Below the pieces are notes generated by a model. That model worked only from the letters and a program-made list of their open reading frames with translations. It did not search any database and had not been told where the DNA came from. This document shows positions 8,579 to 17,293 of a stretch of DNA of 64,000 nt, in pieces. The DNA comes from Azonexaceae bacterium s22 (GTDB lineage: Bacteria; Pseudomonadota; Gammaproteobacteria; Burkholderiales; Rhodocyclaceae), in assembly GCA_016617495.1 (NCBI GenBank), contig WYCU01000002.1, positions 415,769-479,768 of the forward strand, in the 5' to 3' direction. Within the stretch, counting starts at the first letter, position 1. Every line of letters starts with the position of its first letter. The position numbers and the translations under genes are program-made.

Positions 8579-9570
8579 GAAGTCGCCTTTCGTGGTGCGG
8601 ATTTCCGGCGCGGTGCAGCCGCGGTCGTTCGTTTTGCCTTTGACGGCCCATTTGGGGGGGCGATTTGTACGGCACGATTCCAGTCGCCAGCCAGTGGCAA
8701 CCATTGTGTTTCCGCCGTGGGGTCATCGGCGGCAATCCAGACGCTTTGGTCCCCTTGCCAAGTGTCGGATTCGACTTGCTGCAGGAAGATTTCAATCTGG
8801 CGCATGGTGACCTCGGGCATTTCCAGCGTGAACGCATGGTAGGCGCGCTGGATGATGAGCAGCCGAGAATTGGCGATTTCCCGACGAATGGTTTCATGGC
8901 ACTCGCGCGGGGTGAAAAAATCGAATTCGCCGTTCATGACCAGCGTCGGCACCGTGATCTTCTTCAGTGCTGGCGTCAGGGGCTGGAATTCGACGAAGGA
9001 TTCCATCAGGTTCTGCATCGCGTAGGCATCGTTGCCGATATAGCCAGCACGCTTCATGGCGGGGATGCGTTCGCGGTTGGCTGCGATCCAGTCCGAGCTC
9101 ATGTTCATCGGGTAAAGCATGCTTTGCAGATAGGGCAGGCCAACCTCGGCCAAGCCCTGCAACATCACCGCGCCAAGCAGATCCAGTTGCGGGGTCAGTT
9201 CGGCGAAGGTACTCATCGCCGTCAGGCTGTGCAGGCGTTTGCCGTAGCGGATCGCAAAATCGAGCCCGACGATGCCGCCAAACGAAATGCTGGCAAGATG
9301 GGTTTTTTCGATGCCGAGCTCGGTCAAGAGGTGGTCGAGCAGGTCGGCATGCATCGACAGCTTGATGTCGATGACGGGCTTGGAGGAACGCCCCTGGCCG
9401 AGCATGTCGTAGGCCAGGACGCGATAACCGCGCGGCACGAAATGCGCGGCATAAGTTTTCCAGAGATTGGCGTTTTGGGTCAGGCCGTTGAGAAAGGTGA
9501 TGACCGGCCGGCCGGCCTCGCCGGACAATTCGTAGTTAACCTGATGATGACCGTACTGAATGGTTGGCAT
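8575..9570 (-). CDS. Alpha/beta hydrolase with basic C-terminal tail
   Basis: A 331-residue alpha/beta-fold hydrolase. The oxyanion-side motif is FLNGLTQN, the nucleophile elbow reads SISFGG (serine replacing the usual first glycine, central Ser about residue 96), the acid probably lies in NGEFDFF, and the histidine in RAYHAF. The last 25 or so residues are unusual: a lysine/arginine/alanine/proline-rich tail (SKAKRTTAAAPRRKSA) resembling nucleic-acid- or granule-binding tails. It is the first gene of a two-gene unit and is divergent from the 9700 hydrolase, sharing a region with a perfect inverted repeat. Substrate unknown. Confidence 0.75.
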   Translation of the reverse strand: MPTIQYGHHQVNYELSGEAGRPVITFLNGLTQNANLWKTYAAHFVPRGYRVLAYDMLGQGRSSKPVIDIKLSMHADLLDHLLTELGIEKTHLASISFGGIVGLDFAIRYGKRLHSLTAMSTFAELTPQLDLLGAVMLQGLAEVGLPYLQSMLYPMNMSSDWIAANRERIPAMKRAGYIGNDAYAMQNLMESFVEFQPLTPALKKITVPTLVMNGEFDFFTPRECHETIRREIANSRLLIIQRAYHAFTLEMPEVTMRQIEIFLQQVESDTWQGDQSVWIAADDPTAETQWLPLAGDWNRAVQIAPPNGPSKAKRTTAAAPRRKSAPRKATS

Positions 9571-9615
9571 GTCGCTCCCTGACTGAGATTGAAACCCGCG
9601 AAAGTCATTGACCAG

Positions 9616-9631
9616 TAGTCCTTTAGGACTA
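9616..9631. promoter_or_regulatory. Perfect inverted repeat, candidate operator
   Basis: TAGTCCTTTAGGACTA, two 6-bp arms around TTTA, lies midway between the divergent genes starting at 9570 and 9700. Its position and symmetry suggest binding of a dimeric regulator. The AraC-type gene at 13659 is a neighbour, but AraC sites are usually direct repeats. Confidence 0.5.
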
Positions 9632-9699
9632 TTATGATGGTTCCGGCATCGCCCCGGACAGCCGTCGCAAAAAGAATATCAAACTAGGAGGAACTGGAC

Positions 9700-12234
9700 A
9701 TGGCAGGTAACCCGCGCGGGTATCGTTTTGTCGTGAACTGGATGGTGTCGTTGCTGATGACACTGTTCGCCGCGTTCTCGGCATTGGCTCAACCATCCGT
9801 TACCGAGCGCTCGGCTGTCGCCGCGCTCGACAAACTCAAGCAAACCTACGAAGTGCGGAACTTCCGCATCGGTGGCAAGTACGACCTTGCCCAGCCCCAG
9901 AGCTGGGAAAACGGCGGGGTCGGCGGAACGACGCTTGAGTCGCTCGGTGCCGCGCCGGCGCGCACTTCGTACATCGCTGTCGGTACGCCCAAGCGTAACG
10001 AGAAGGGCGAAATCGTCAATGCGATTGTCATCAGCACCTTCTTCTCGGGCGATGCGACGTCGATGTACAACAGCTGGTATGCCGGGCAGTCGGGCAACGC
10101 TTTTGCCGGCGGTGCGCTCGTCGGGCCGGGGCTGATGTTCGATACCAACCGTTTCTACGTTGTTTTTCTGGATGGCCTTGGGCTTTGGGGCGCTTCCAAA
10201 CCCTCCGACGGATTGGGCCGCAAGTTCCCGGTCTACAGCTACTACGACATGGTGCATCTGAATTACCGGATGCTGCGCGATCACCTCAAGATCGGCCAGG
10301 TTGTACTGGCAACCGGCGTATCGATGGGCGGCACGCAGTCCTATTACTGGGGCTTGATGTATCCGGACTTCGTCAAGGCGGTCATGCCGGTGGGCGGTGC
10401 ATCGGCCACCGATGGCACGGGTGGGCAGATCGCCGCCTGGACCTTCCAGTTGGCCAAGGCGGCATTGGAATCGGATCCGGTGTGGATCGACACCAAGGCC
10501 AGCTACTATCACTTGCCGAAAGAAAAACACCCCAACAAGGGTGTGGAGTTTCATTGGTCCAACCTGTTGCTGACCGGATTTGACCTGGGCTTCCGTCAAA
10601 CCCTGGGCTGGGATGAGGTTTCCAAGGAAGTCTTTGCCTGGAATCCGGAGCCACGCCTGGGCAAGAACTTCGGTACGACACTACAGCGCATGGCCGGCCA
10701 GTTCGATGCGGCCGACCTTTGGTATCGCGATACCGTCGGCGAACTGCACAATGTGGACAAACTCCTGCCGGGCATGAAGCCGCGCGCACTGGTCGTACAT
10801 GTCGACAACGACATGTGGCTGATGGGTAGCGATGCGCGCAAGGCTTCCGAGGAAATCCCGGGTGGCCTCTATGCCGGGTTCTCCGATCCGATTGCCCACT
10901 ACGCCGTGTTCAAGGCGCCCAATGTACTCAAGGGGAATCAGACTTTCGATTCCTTCATTCGCTCCGCAGGTGTTACGGCGCCGGACAAGGGGATTGTTTG
11001 CGAGGCGAAGAACTATCGTCGTCCGCGCATCAACATGAATCCGGACCCGAGCAAATCGTTCTGGAAGGACGAGCTGGTTTCGCCGTTCCCGGTCAAGTAT
11101 GCCAACGCCAAGGATCGTAATGGCATTGACTGGCAGATCGGCTACATGGACGAATACTGCGGCAAGGAAAGCAATCCGCCGACGCTGGTGATGGTGCACG
11201 GCAAGGGCGCGTTCGGCGCGCACTACGGCAATGTCGTCAAATACGCCGTCGAACGGGGCTTTCGCGTCATCGTGCCTGACATGCCGCTTGCTGGCACTTC
11301 CGGTCCGGGCAATCTCGACAAGCCCCAGGCGCGTACGCTGGACGATGTCCGCGATGCGTTCAATAACCTCGTGGTCGGCAAGTTGGGCGTCAAGAAGGCC
11401 TTCTACTACGGACACTCGCAGGGCGGGCAGGTCGTGCTTGGCTATGCGCTGCGCTACCCGGAAGCGGTTCGCGGCCTGATCCTCGAAGGCCCGGCCGGTC
11501 TCGAGGAGTATCCGAAGAACTTCAAGCTGGGTGACAAGGAATTGCCGATCTGTGACAAGTCGATTGGCCGCGATCTGAAGCGCTGGCAAGAGGCTTGGGG
11601 GCCGTTTGGCCTGGTCGAATCCGAACTGAAGCGGACGCCGCAACAAGTGCGTGACTTCTTCTACTGGAAGCGCCGCGATGCTGCGGGCAATGCTGTGCCT
11701 GCACCGGCTGGCTATTTCGTCAACGACACCCAGTATTCCCGTCTGCACACCGACCAGCGTATTGCGATGATTACCGGCAACCGTCGCGAGTTCGAACAGT
11801 GGGCCTTCCTGTTCCACTACGACACCTTCTCGATGTGTTCGGAAAATGCCCGCGAGGACGAGAACACCCTCTACAAGCGCCTGCCGCAGATCAAGGCACC
11901 GATCTTCCTGGCATTCGGCGCCATCGAGCCATTCATCCCGAGTACGTCGCTGAACGGGCTGACCGATAAGTCCAAGCAGGTCATCATCCCCTTCATGGAG
12001 CGTATGACGGCCGTTGGAAACCCGCCGGAAGTCAAGATCTATCCGGGCGTCGGGCACTTCATCCATACGGATGTGCCGAAGGAATTCGCTCAGGATGTGG
12101 TCTCGTTCATGAAGACGGGGCAAGTCAATGGCGTGACGCCCGATGTGGTCGACGCCCTCATCAACGGTGCGAAACCGATGGCGGGCCCAGCGCCTGCCGC
12201 GGCTTCCGACAAACCGGCTGGCTTGGCCAAGTGA
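9700..12234 (+). CDS. Two-domain alpha/beta hydrolase fusion, exported
   Basis: An 844-residue protein with an N-terminal signal sequence (hydrophobic stretch at about 11-28, ending SALAQ). Residues 30 to about 425 resemble homoserine-acetyltransferase-type hydrolases, with nucleophile elbow GVSMGG near residue 208. Residues of about 460-830 form a second alpha/beta hydrolase with LVMVHGKG, nucleophile GHSQGG near 573 and a late GVGHFIH histidine. The N-terminal half is clearly paralogous to the next gene (shared NFRIGGKY, GTTLESLGA, YIAVGTPKRN, FLD-GLWGASKPS). Start: ATG at 9700 with AGGAGG upstream. It probably forms an operon with the next gene, 8 bp away. An exported esterase role is inferred. 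Confidence 0.8.
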   Translation: MAGNPRGYRFVVNWMVSLLMTLFAAFSALAQPSVTERSAVAALDKLKQTYEVRNFRIGGKYDLAQPQSWENGGVGGTTLESLGAAPARTSYIAVGTPKRNEKGEIVNAIVISTFFSGDATSMYNSWYAGQSGNAFAGGALVGPGLMFDTNRFYVVFLDGLGLWGASKPSDGLGRKFPVYSYYDMVHLNYRMLRDHLKIGQVVLATGVSMGGTQSYYWGLMYPDFVKAVMPVGGASATDGTGGQIAAWTFQLAKAALESDPVWIDTKASYYHLPKEKHPNKGVEFHWSNLLLTGFDLGFRQTLGWDEVSKEVFAWNPEPRLGKNFGTTLQRMAGQFDAADLWYRDTVGELHNVDKLLPGMKPRALVVHVDNDMWLMGSDARKASEEIPGGLYAGFSDPIAHYAVFKAPNVLKGNQTFDSFIRSAGVTAPDKGIVCEAKNYRRPRINMNPDPSKSFWKDELVSPFPVKYANAKDRNGIDWQIGYMDEYCGKESNPPTLVMVHGKGAFGAHYGNVVKYAVERGFRVIVPDMPLAGTSGPGNLDKPQARTLDDVRDAFNNLVVGKLGVKKAFYYGHSQGGQVVLGYALRYPEAVRGLILEGPAGLEEYPKNFKLGDKELPICDKSIGRDLKRWQEAWGPFGLVESELKRTPQQVRDFFYWKRRDAAGNAVPAPAGYFVNDTQYSRLHTDQRIAMITGNRREFEQWAFLFHYDTFSMCSENAREDENTLYKRLPQIKAPIFLAFGAIEPFIPSTSLNGLTDKSKQVIIPFMERMTAVGNPPEVKIYPGVGHFIHTDVPKEFAQDVVSFMKTGQVNGVTPDVVDALINGAKPMAGPAPAAASDKPAGLAK

Positions 12235-12242
12235 GGTGCGCG

Positions 12243-13604
12243 ATGAAACCCGAGATGAGGATCATGAACGTGAAAAAGCAATTCCTTGCCCTGACGCTGG
12301 CGGCGGCCTTTGCGGTGCCCGGTGGCGTGTTGGCGGCCGATGCCGCGAAATTTCCGCTGACCCCGAATTCCTCGGTCATGGCCCAGGATTCGTTGAAGCG
12401 CTATTACGAGATTCCCAATTTCCGCATTGGCGGCAAATACAATCTCGATGCCGATCCAGAAACCTGGCGTCATGGCGGCGAGGGGGGCACCACGCTCGAA
12501 TCGCTGGGCGCGGGGCCGCTCAAGGTGGCCTACATCGCTGTCGGTACGCCAAAGCGCAATGACCGGGGCGAGATCGTCAATGCCGTGGTGGTCAATGCCT
12601 TCTACTCCGGCGATGCGACCTTCATGTACAACACCTGGTACACCGGGCAGCCGGCCAACGGCTTTTCTGGTGGTGCGGTGGTCGGTCCCGGCCTGGCAAT
12701 CGATACCGACAAATATTACGTTGTCTTCCTCGATGCCATTGGCCTTTGGGGCGCTTCCAAGCCCTCGGCCGGCTTGGGGCGTAAATTCCCGGCCTACAAC
12801 TATTTCGACATGGTGCAGGCCAATTACCGCCTGTTGCGCGATCATCTGAAGATTGCGCAGGTCGAAGTGGCAACGGGCGTGTCGATGGGGGCCACGCAGA
12901 GCTGGGTTTGGGGTGTGATGCATTCCCCGAGCGGCTACGTCAAGGCGATCATGCCGATTGGCGGGACGACCGCCTCGGACGGTAGCGATCCGGTGGGCGC
13001 ATGGACCTTCATGCTCGGACAGGCAGCCCTGGAAAGCGATCCGCTGTGGCGCAAGACCAATGGCGATTACTACCATCTGCCACTTGATCAGCATCCGAAG
13101 CAGGGCCTCCAGTTCATGTGGTCTCGCTTGCAACTGACGGGCTTCACCTTCCCGGTGCGCTCGGCCACGCCGTGGGAGCGCATCGAGCGCGAGGTGTTCT
13201 ACTGGGAGCCCACGGGTAACCAGACAGCGGCCTGGATCGCGCGAACCAAGGACGAAGATGCGGTTGACTACTGGTATCGCAACGCTGCCGGGTTCGACTA
13301 CAACATCAACGCCGATCTCAAGCGCATCAAGGCGCGAACCTTGGTGGTGCACGTCGATACCGACATGTGGCTGATGGTCGAGAACGCTCGGAAGGCGGCC
13401 AAGGACACGCCGGGTGCCGTCTTTGCCAGCTTCCCGGATCCGACGGCGCACTATGGCGTTTTCAAGGCGCCTAACGTCATCAAGGACACGATTAAGTCCT
13501 TCGTTGACAATACATTCACCACCAGTCTGCCAGGTATCGCCGGAGCCAGCTCCGGCGGCGGGGCGCAGGCGGTGGTTGAAAAGCCGGCCGGTCTCGCCAA
13601 ATAA
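12243..13604 (+). CDS. Exported alpha/beta hydrolase, paralogue of the preceding N-domain
   Basis: A 453-residue protein with a signal peptide (hydrophobic core about residues 15-30, ending LAADA). Its domain matches the N-terminal half of the preceding fusion over its whole length. The nucleophile elbow is GVSMGA near residue 213, and a late DPTAHYGVFKAP segment probably carries the histidine. The ATG at 12243 follows GAGGTG overlapping the previous stop; an in-frame ATG at 12231 would lie inside the previous gene. It ends in AGLAK like its neighbour, supporting recent tandem duplication. It is followed by a strong terminator. Substrate unknown. Confidence 0.8.
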   Translation: MKPEMRIMNVKKQFLALTLAAAFAVPGGVLAADAAKFPLTPNSSVMAQDSLKRYYEIPNFRIGGKYNLDADPETWRHGGEGGTTLESLGAGPLKVAYIAVGTPKRNDRGEIVNAVVVNAFYSGDATFMYNTWYTGQPANGFSGGAVVGPGLAIDTDKYYVVFLDAIGLWGASKPSAGLGRKFPAYNYFDMVQANYRLLRDHLKIAQVEVATGVSMGATQSWVWGVMHSPSGYVKAIMPIGGTTASDGSDPVGAWTFMLGQAALESDPLWRKTNGDYYHLPLDQHPKQGLQFMWSRLQLTGFTFPVRSATPWERIEREVFYWEPTGNQTAAWIARTKDEDAVDYWYRNAAGFDYNINADLKRIKARTLVVHVDTDMWLMVENARKAAKDTPGAVFASFPDPTAHYGVFKAPNVIKDTIKSFVDNTFTTSLPGIAGASSGGGAQAVVEKPAGLAK

Positions 13605-13624
13605 GGACCGGATCGGGATTGTCA

Positions 13625-13649
13625 GGCCGCCTGCGGGCGGCCTTTTTTT
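13625..13649 (+). terminator. Rho-independent terminator
   Basis: The GGCCGCC/GGCGGCC stem with a short loop is followed by seven T residues, 20 bp after the hydrolase stop. Confidence 0.85.
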
Positions 13650-13658
13650 GTCTGGTCG

Positions 13659-14609
13659 CTATTGGCCGCGAAAGGTTTTTCGCCATTGATTTGGCGATAC
13701 GCCATGAAGCCGCCGGAAGTGGTGGCGCAGCGAGATCGGTGAGCCGAAGCCGCAGAGCGCAGCGATATTTTCGATGTCTCGCGCACTGGTTTCGAGGAGG
13801 CGGCGGCAGTAGGCGAGGCGCTCGTTAAGCAGCCAGTTGCCGAAGGTCGTGCCGGTGATGTGGCGGAAATTCCGGGTGAATGTGCGCCGACTCATCAGGG
13901 ATCGCTCGGCAAGGCTGTCCAGCGTGTGGGGCATGGCGAGATTGGCGCGAATCCAGTCCAGGAGTTCCGATATGCGCGTATCGCGCGCGGAAACCGGCAA
14001 GGGCTGATCGATGAACTGCGCTTGTCCGCCCTGGCGGTGGGGCGGGGTGACCAGGCGCCGCGCAACGCTGTTGGCGACTTCCGAGCCATGCGATTGACGG
14101 AGCAAATGCAGGCAGCAGTCGAGCCCGGCTGCCGTGCCGGCTGAGGTCAGGATGTTGCCGTCTTCGACGTAAAGTACGTTGGGGTCCGTCGCAATGTCTG
14201 GATAGCGGCGAGCGAAATCCGCCGCGTAGGCCCAGTGTGTGGTGGCGGTCCGTCCCGCGAGCAAGCCGGCTTCGGCCAGCACGTAGGCGCCGAGACACAA
14301 GCCGACAATGCGAACGCCCTGCGCATGGGCAAGCTTCAAGGCGTCGAGCAAATGCTGGGGCGGACGTTCGTCCGGGTTGCGCCAACTGGGAACGATGATC
14401 GCGTCGGCGCCGGTGAGCCCCTCCAGTCCGTGCCGAGCAACGATCTCGAATCCGGCGGTCGTGCTTATCGGACCGGATTCAAATGTGCAGACGCGCAAGT
14501 CGAATGCGGGGGCGCCGGGATGGCGGTCGCCGAAAACGACGCAGGGTACGGCCAGATGAAAGGCGCTGATGTGGTCGAAGGCGACAACGGCCACGTTGCA
14601 CAGGCTCAT
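13659..14609 (-). CDS. GlxA/FtrA-type AraC family transcription regulator
   Basis: A 316-residue regulator. Residues 5-170 form a DJ-1/PfpI-like domain with the family stretch VGLCLGAYVLAEAGLLAGR, holding the nucleophile-position cysteine, and a TTHW motif. Residues of about 215-315 carry two AraC helix-turn-helix motifs (SLMSRRTFTRNFRHITG and IAALCGFGSPISLRHHFRR). This architecture is typical of FtrA/GlxA regulators. It is divergent from the isochorismatase-family gene (about 125 bp apart) and next to the exported hydrolases, so one or both are likely targets. Confidence 0.9.
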   Translation of the reverse strand: MSLCNVAVVAFDHISAFHLAVPCVVFGDRHPGAPAFDLRVCTFESGPISTTAGFEIVARHGLEGLTGADAIIVPSWRNPDERPPQHLLDALKLAHAQGVRIVGLCLGAYVLAEAGLLAGRTATTHWAYAADFARRYPDIATDPNVLYVEDGNILTSAGTAAGLDCCLHLLRQSHGSEVANSVARRLVTPPHRQGGQAQFIDQPLPVSARDTRISELLDWIRANLAMPHTLDSLAERSLMSRRTFTRNFRHITGTTFGNWLLNERLAYCRRLLETSARDIENIAALCGFGSPISLRHHFRRLHGVSPNQWRKTFRGQ

Positions 14610-14700
14610 GTGGAATCTCCTTACGACACCCGTGAATTGGCCCGATCTTATCGAAACTTGTCATTGGGGTCACTCGTGGCCGGACTACGCATCGCAAATA

Positions 14701-14735
14701 ATGTCGCGGTCAACCCCCCAAGGAGGATCGAAAAT
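14701..14735 (+). repeat. Interspersed element, copy 3 (variant)
   Basis: ATGTCGCGGTCAAC variant core. The downstream AAGGAGGATCGAAAAT replaces the first A-tract and provides the Shine-Dalgarno sequence of the hydrolase starting at 14734. The match is weaker than for other copies. Confidence 0.6.
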
Positions 14736-15393
14736 GAGCAGTAATGAAGCCCAGCGGCCGCCCCAGCGTGCCTTGATCGTGATCGATGTCCAGAACGAAT
14801 ATGTGACGGGCAAGTTGCGTATCGAATACCCGGACGTCAATTCGTCGCTGGCCAATATCGCCAGAGCCATGGATGCAGCGCACGCGGCTGGTATCCCCGT
14901 GGTGGTGGTTCAGCACCTCTATCCTGCGGGTGCCCCGGTATTCGCTCGTGGCAGCGATGGCGCGGCACTGCATCCCGTGGTCGTTGAGCGGCACCGCGAT
15001 CATCTGGTTGAAAAGCAACTGGCCAGCTCGCTTGCCGGTACCGAACTTGGACCATGGTTGCGCGAGCGGGGTATCGATACCTTGAGCATCGTCGGTTACA
15101 TGACTCACAACTGCGACGACGCAACGGCTCGCCATGCGATGCATGAGGGCTGGAAGGTGGAACTGTTGCACGATGCCGCTGGTTCATTGCCTTACGCCAA
15201 TGCGCGCGGATCGGCCAGTGCCGAAGAAATCCATCGGGTGTTCACCGTGGTGATGCATACCGCGTTTGCCGCGGTGGTGAGTACCGACGAATGGTTGGCG
15301 GCGGTGGCGGCAGGCGTGCCGTTGGCTACGGATAACGTGTACTTGTCAAACCAGCGGGCGCTGGCAGCGCGTGGAGGCGGCACTTCCAACTAG
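14734..15393 (+). CDS. Isochorismatase-family cysteine hydrolase
   Basis: A 219-residue member of the cysteine hydrolase fold, which includes isochorismatases, nicotinamidases and N-carbamoyl hydrolases. The catalytic triad is visible: Asp in ALIVIDVQNEY (about residue 19), Lys in LVEKQLAS (about 93), and Cys in VGYMTHNCDDATARHA (about 126). The actual substrate cannot be read from the sequence. ATG at 14734 with AGGAGG 10 bases upstream. It is divergent from the GlxA-type regulator, which commonly controls such hydrolases. Confidence 0.85.
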   Translation: MSSNEAQRPPQRALIVIDVQNEYVTGKLRIEYPDVNSSLANIARAMDAAHAAGIPVVVVQHLYPAGAPVFARGSDGAALHPVVVERHRDHLVEKQLASSLAGTELGPWLRERGIDTLSIVGYMTHNCDDATARHAMHEGWKVELLHDAAGSLPYANARGSASAEEIHRVFTVVMHTAFAAVVSTDEWLAAVAAGVPLATDNVYLSNQRALAARGGGTSN

Positions 15394-15430
15394 TGCGTTC
15401 GCCCAATCCTGGGCATTGTAGTGGCGACCA

Positions 15431-15466
15431 GGAAAACGGGGCCGAGTGCCCTCGACCCCGTTTTCC
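15431..15466. terminator. Long-stem bidirectional terminator
   Basis: GGAAAACGGGG and CCCCGTTTTCC form a perfect 11-bp stem between two convergent genes. The TTTT and AAAA runs in the arms can serve either strand. Confidence 0.75.
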
Positions 15467-15486
15467 CTGGATCGGCGAGCCGAAAA

Positions 15487-16344
15487 TCAGCCGCGGAAGA
15501 AGTCGCCGAAGATGCGCGCGAAGAGCAGCGGTTGTTCGAGGTTCATCGAGTGGCCGACGTAGGGGAAGATTTCCAGACGCGCATTCGGCAGCTTTTGAAC
15601 CATGATGTCCATGTGCTCGCGCGGAATCCAGTAATCCATCTTGCCAAACAGGATGAGGTGTTCGTGCGTCATTTCGGACATGCGGCGGGCCAGGGCGCCG
15701 CTATCCCATTCCAGGCCGAGGTTGTGCGGCGTGCCGAACCAGATTCCGTCGGAGAGGACGCGGGTCTTTTCGATGATGAAGGCGAACAGGTCGCGTTGTG
15801 CCGTGCTGGTTGCTTCGGCGAATTGCGGCATCATCCCGGCGACCATGGTTTCCGGCCGGAACAAGGTGGGAGCGGCGCTTGCCAGGCCAGCGAAGCAGAC
15901 ATCCTTGTCCGTTTTCATGGCGGTTAATACGCCGATCTGGCCTGGGTTGAGCTGCAGCCCGAGCGGGCTGACCGGATCGAGCATCAACACCTTGCCGAAA
16001 CGTTCCGGGGCGAGCGTCAGCATATGCGAGATGATGATGCCGCCAGTTGAATGGCCATAGAGGTGACATTTTTCAATGCCGAGCGCATCGAGCAGCGCGA
16101 GATGGTCGCGTGCATGCGTTTCCATGGTGTAGTTGGAGTAATCCGCGGCCGGTTCCGGTTTGTCCGAATTGCCACAGCCGCGCCATTCGGCGGCGATCAC
16201 GCGGATATTGTCCGGCAACAGCGGCATGGCCAGATCGAGCCAGTGGGCGCAGCCAAGATTGCCATGCACGGCGAGCACGACGTTGTCGCCGCTGCCGTGC
16301 TCGATGTAGTTCAGGGAAATGTCTCCAACCTGGATGCGCGGCAT
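15487..16344 (-). CDS. Alpha/beta hydrolase
   Basis: A 285-residue soluble hydrolase with oxyanion motif AVHGNLG, nucleophile elbow GHSTGG (Ser about residue 98), acid probably in LFGKMDYW and histidine in YVGHSMNLEQP. The EWRGCGNSDKP stretch is typical of epoxide-hydrolase/haloperoxidase-like members. It has no signal peptide. It is divergent from the next hydrolase (82 bp apart). Substrate unknown. Confidence 0.85.
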   Translation of the reverse strand: MPRIQVGDISLNYIEHGSGDNVVLAVHGNLGCAHWLDLAMPLLPDNIRVIAAEWRGCGNSDKPEPAADYSNYTMETHARDHLALLDALGIEKCHLYGHSTGGIIISHMLTLAPERFGKVLMLDPVSPLGLQLNPGQIGVLTAMKTDKDVCFAGLASAAPTLFRPETMVAGMMPQFAEATSTAQRDLFAFIIEKTRVLSDGIWFGTPHNLGLEWDSGALARRMSEMTHEHLILFGKMDYWIPREHMDIMVQKLPNARLEIFPYVGHSMNLEQPLLFARIFGDFFRG

Positions 16345-16426
16345 GCCAACCTCCGTTTGTTGTTGTTCGGGCCATTATAGATTGGGGGGGCGCGAGGTGC
16401 TACATTCGCTGGCAAGGAGGGCAACG

Positions 16427-17281
16427 ATGAATTTCAAGTGGCGGCATGTTCAATGTCTCGGGCCGGGGGGGCTGCACCGCATGGCCTATACGGAGTGGGG
16501 CGATCCGTCCAGTTCGCGGGTGCTGGTCTGTGTTCATGGCCTGACGCGCAATGCGCGCGATTTCGATTTTCTTGCCGCCGCCATGGCGGATGCCTATCGC
16601 GTGGTTTGCGTCGATATTGTCGGCCGAGGGCAAAGCGATTGGCTGGTCGATCCCTCGGGCTATACGGTGCAACATTACGTGGCAGACATGGTGACCTTGC
16701 TCGCCCGTCTCGATGTCCCGCAGGTCGACTGGGTGGGCACTTCGATGGGCGGATTGATTGGCATGGCCTTGGCCAGCATGGCCAATTCGCCCATCCGTCG
16801 TCTGGTGCTCAACGATATCGGGCCGGAGATTACGGTGGATGCCATTGAGCGCATCGTTTCGTATGTCGGACTCGATCCGCGCTGGGCAAGCTTCGACGAA
16901 GCCGTGGCCTATGTGCGCACCGTGAGCGCACCGTTCGGCGCGTTGTCGGACGAACAGTGGCGCCACCTGACCGAGCATGCGGTACGCCGTCATGCGGATG
17001 GCACCTGGGGCTTTCGTTACGATCCGGCCATCGCAGCCCCGTTCAAGACGGCGTTTACCGGCGAGCCGATTGACCTCTGGCCCCTTTACGAGCGCATTGC
17101 CTGCCCGGTGCTGGCCCTGCGCGGTGAGCTTTCCGATCTGCTATTGAAGGATGCATTCCTGAAAATGGGCGAACGCGGGCCGCAGGCCAAACTGGCGGAA
17201 ATTCCCGGTGTTGGCCATGCGCCGATGTTTCTCGATGAGGCTCAGGTCAAATTGGTGCGCGACTTTCTGCTGGCGCCCTGA
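16427..17281 (+). CDS. Alpha/beta hydrolase
   Basis: A 284-residue soluble hydrolase. Oxyanion motif VCVHGLTRN, DIVGRGQSDW, nucleophile elbow GTSMGG (Ser about residue 107), acid in LRGELSDLL and histidine in PGVGHAPMF. The ATG at 16427 follows AAGGAGG; an in-frame extension to 16319 would enter the divergent gene's control region. The sequence resembles alpha/beta hydrolases often found near polyester or aromatic catabolism genes, but no substrate can be assigned. Confidence 0.85.
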   Translation: MNFKWRHVQCLGPGGLHRMAYTEWGDPSSSRVLVCVHGLTRNARDFDFLAAAMADAYRVVCVDIVGRGQSDWLVDPSGYTVQHYVADMVTLLARLDVPQVDWVGTSMGGLIGMALASMANSPIRRLVLNDIGPEITVDAIERIVSYVGLDPRWASFDEAVAYVRTVSAPFGALSDEQWRHLTEHAVRRHADGTWGFRYDPAIAAPFKTAFTGEPIDLWPLYERIACPVLALRGELSDLLLKDAFLKMGERGPQAKLAEIPGVGHAPMFLDEAQVKLVRDFLLAP

Positions 17282-17293
17282 GCGCCGATGGGC

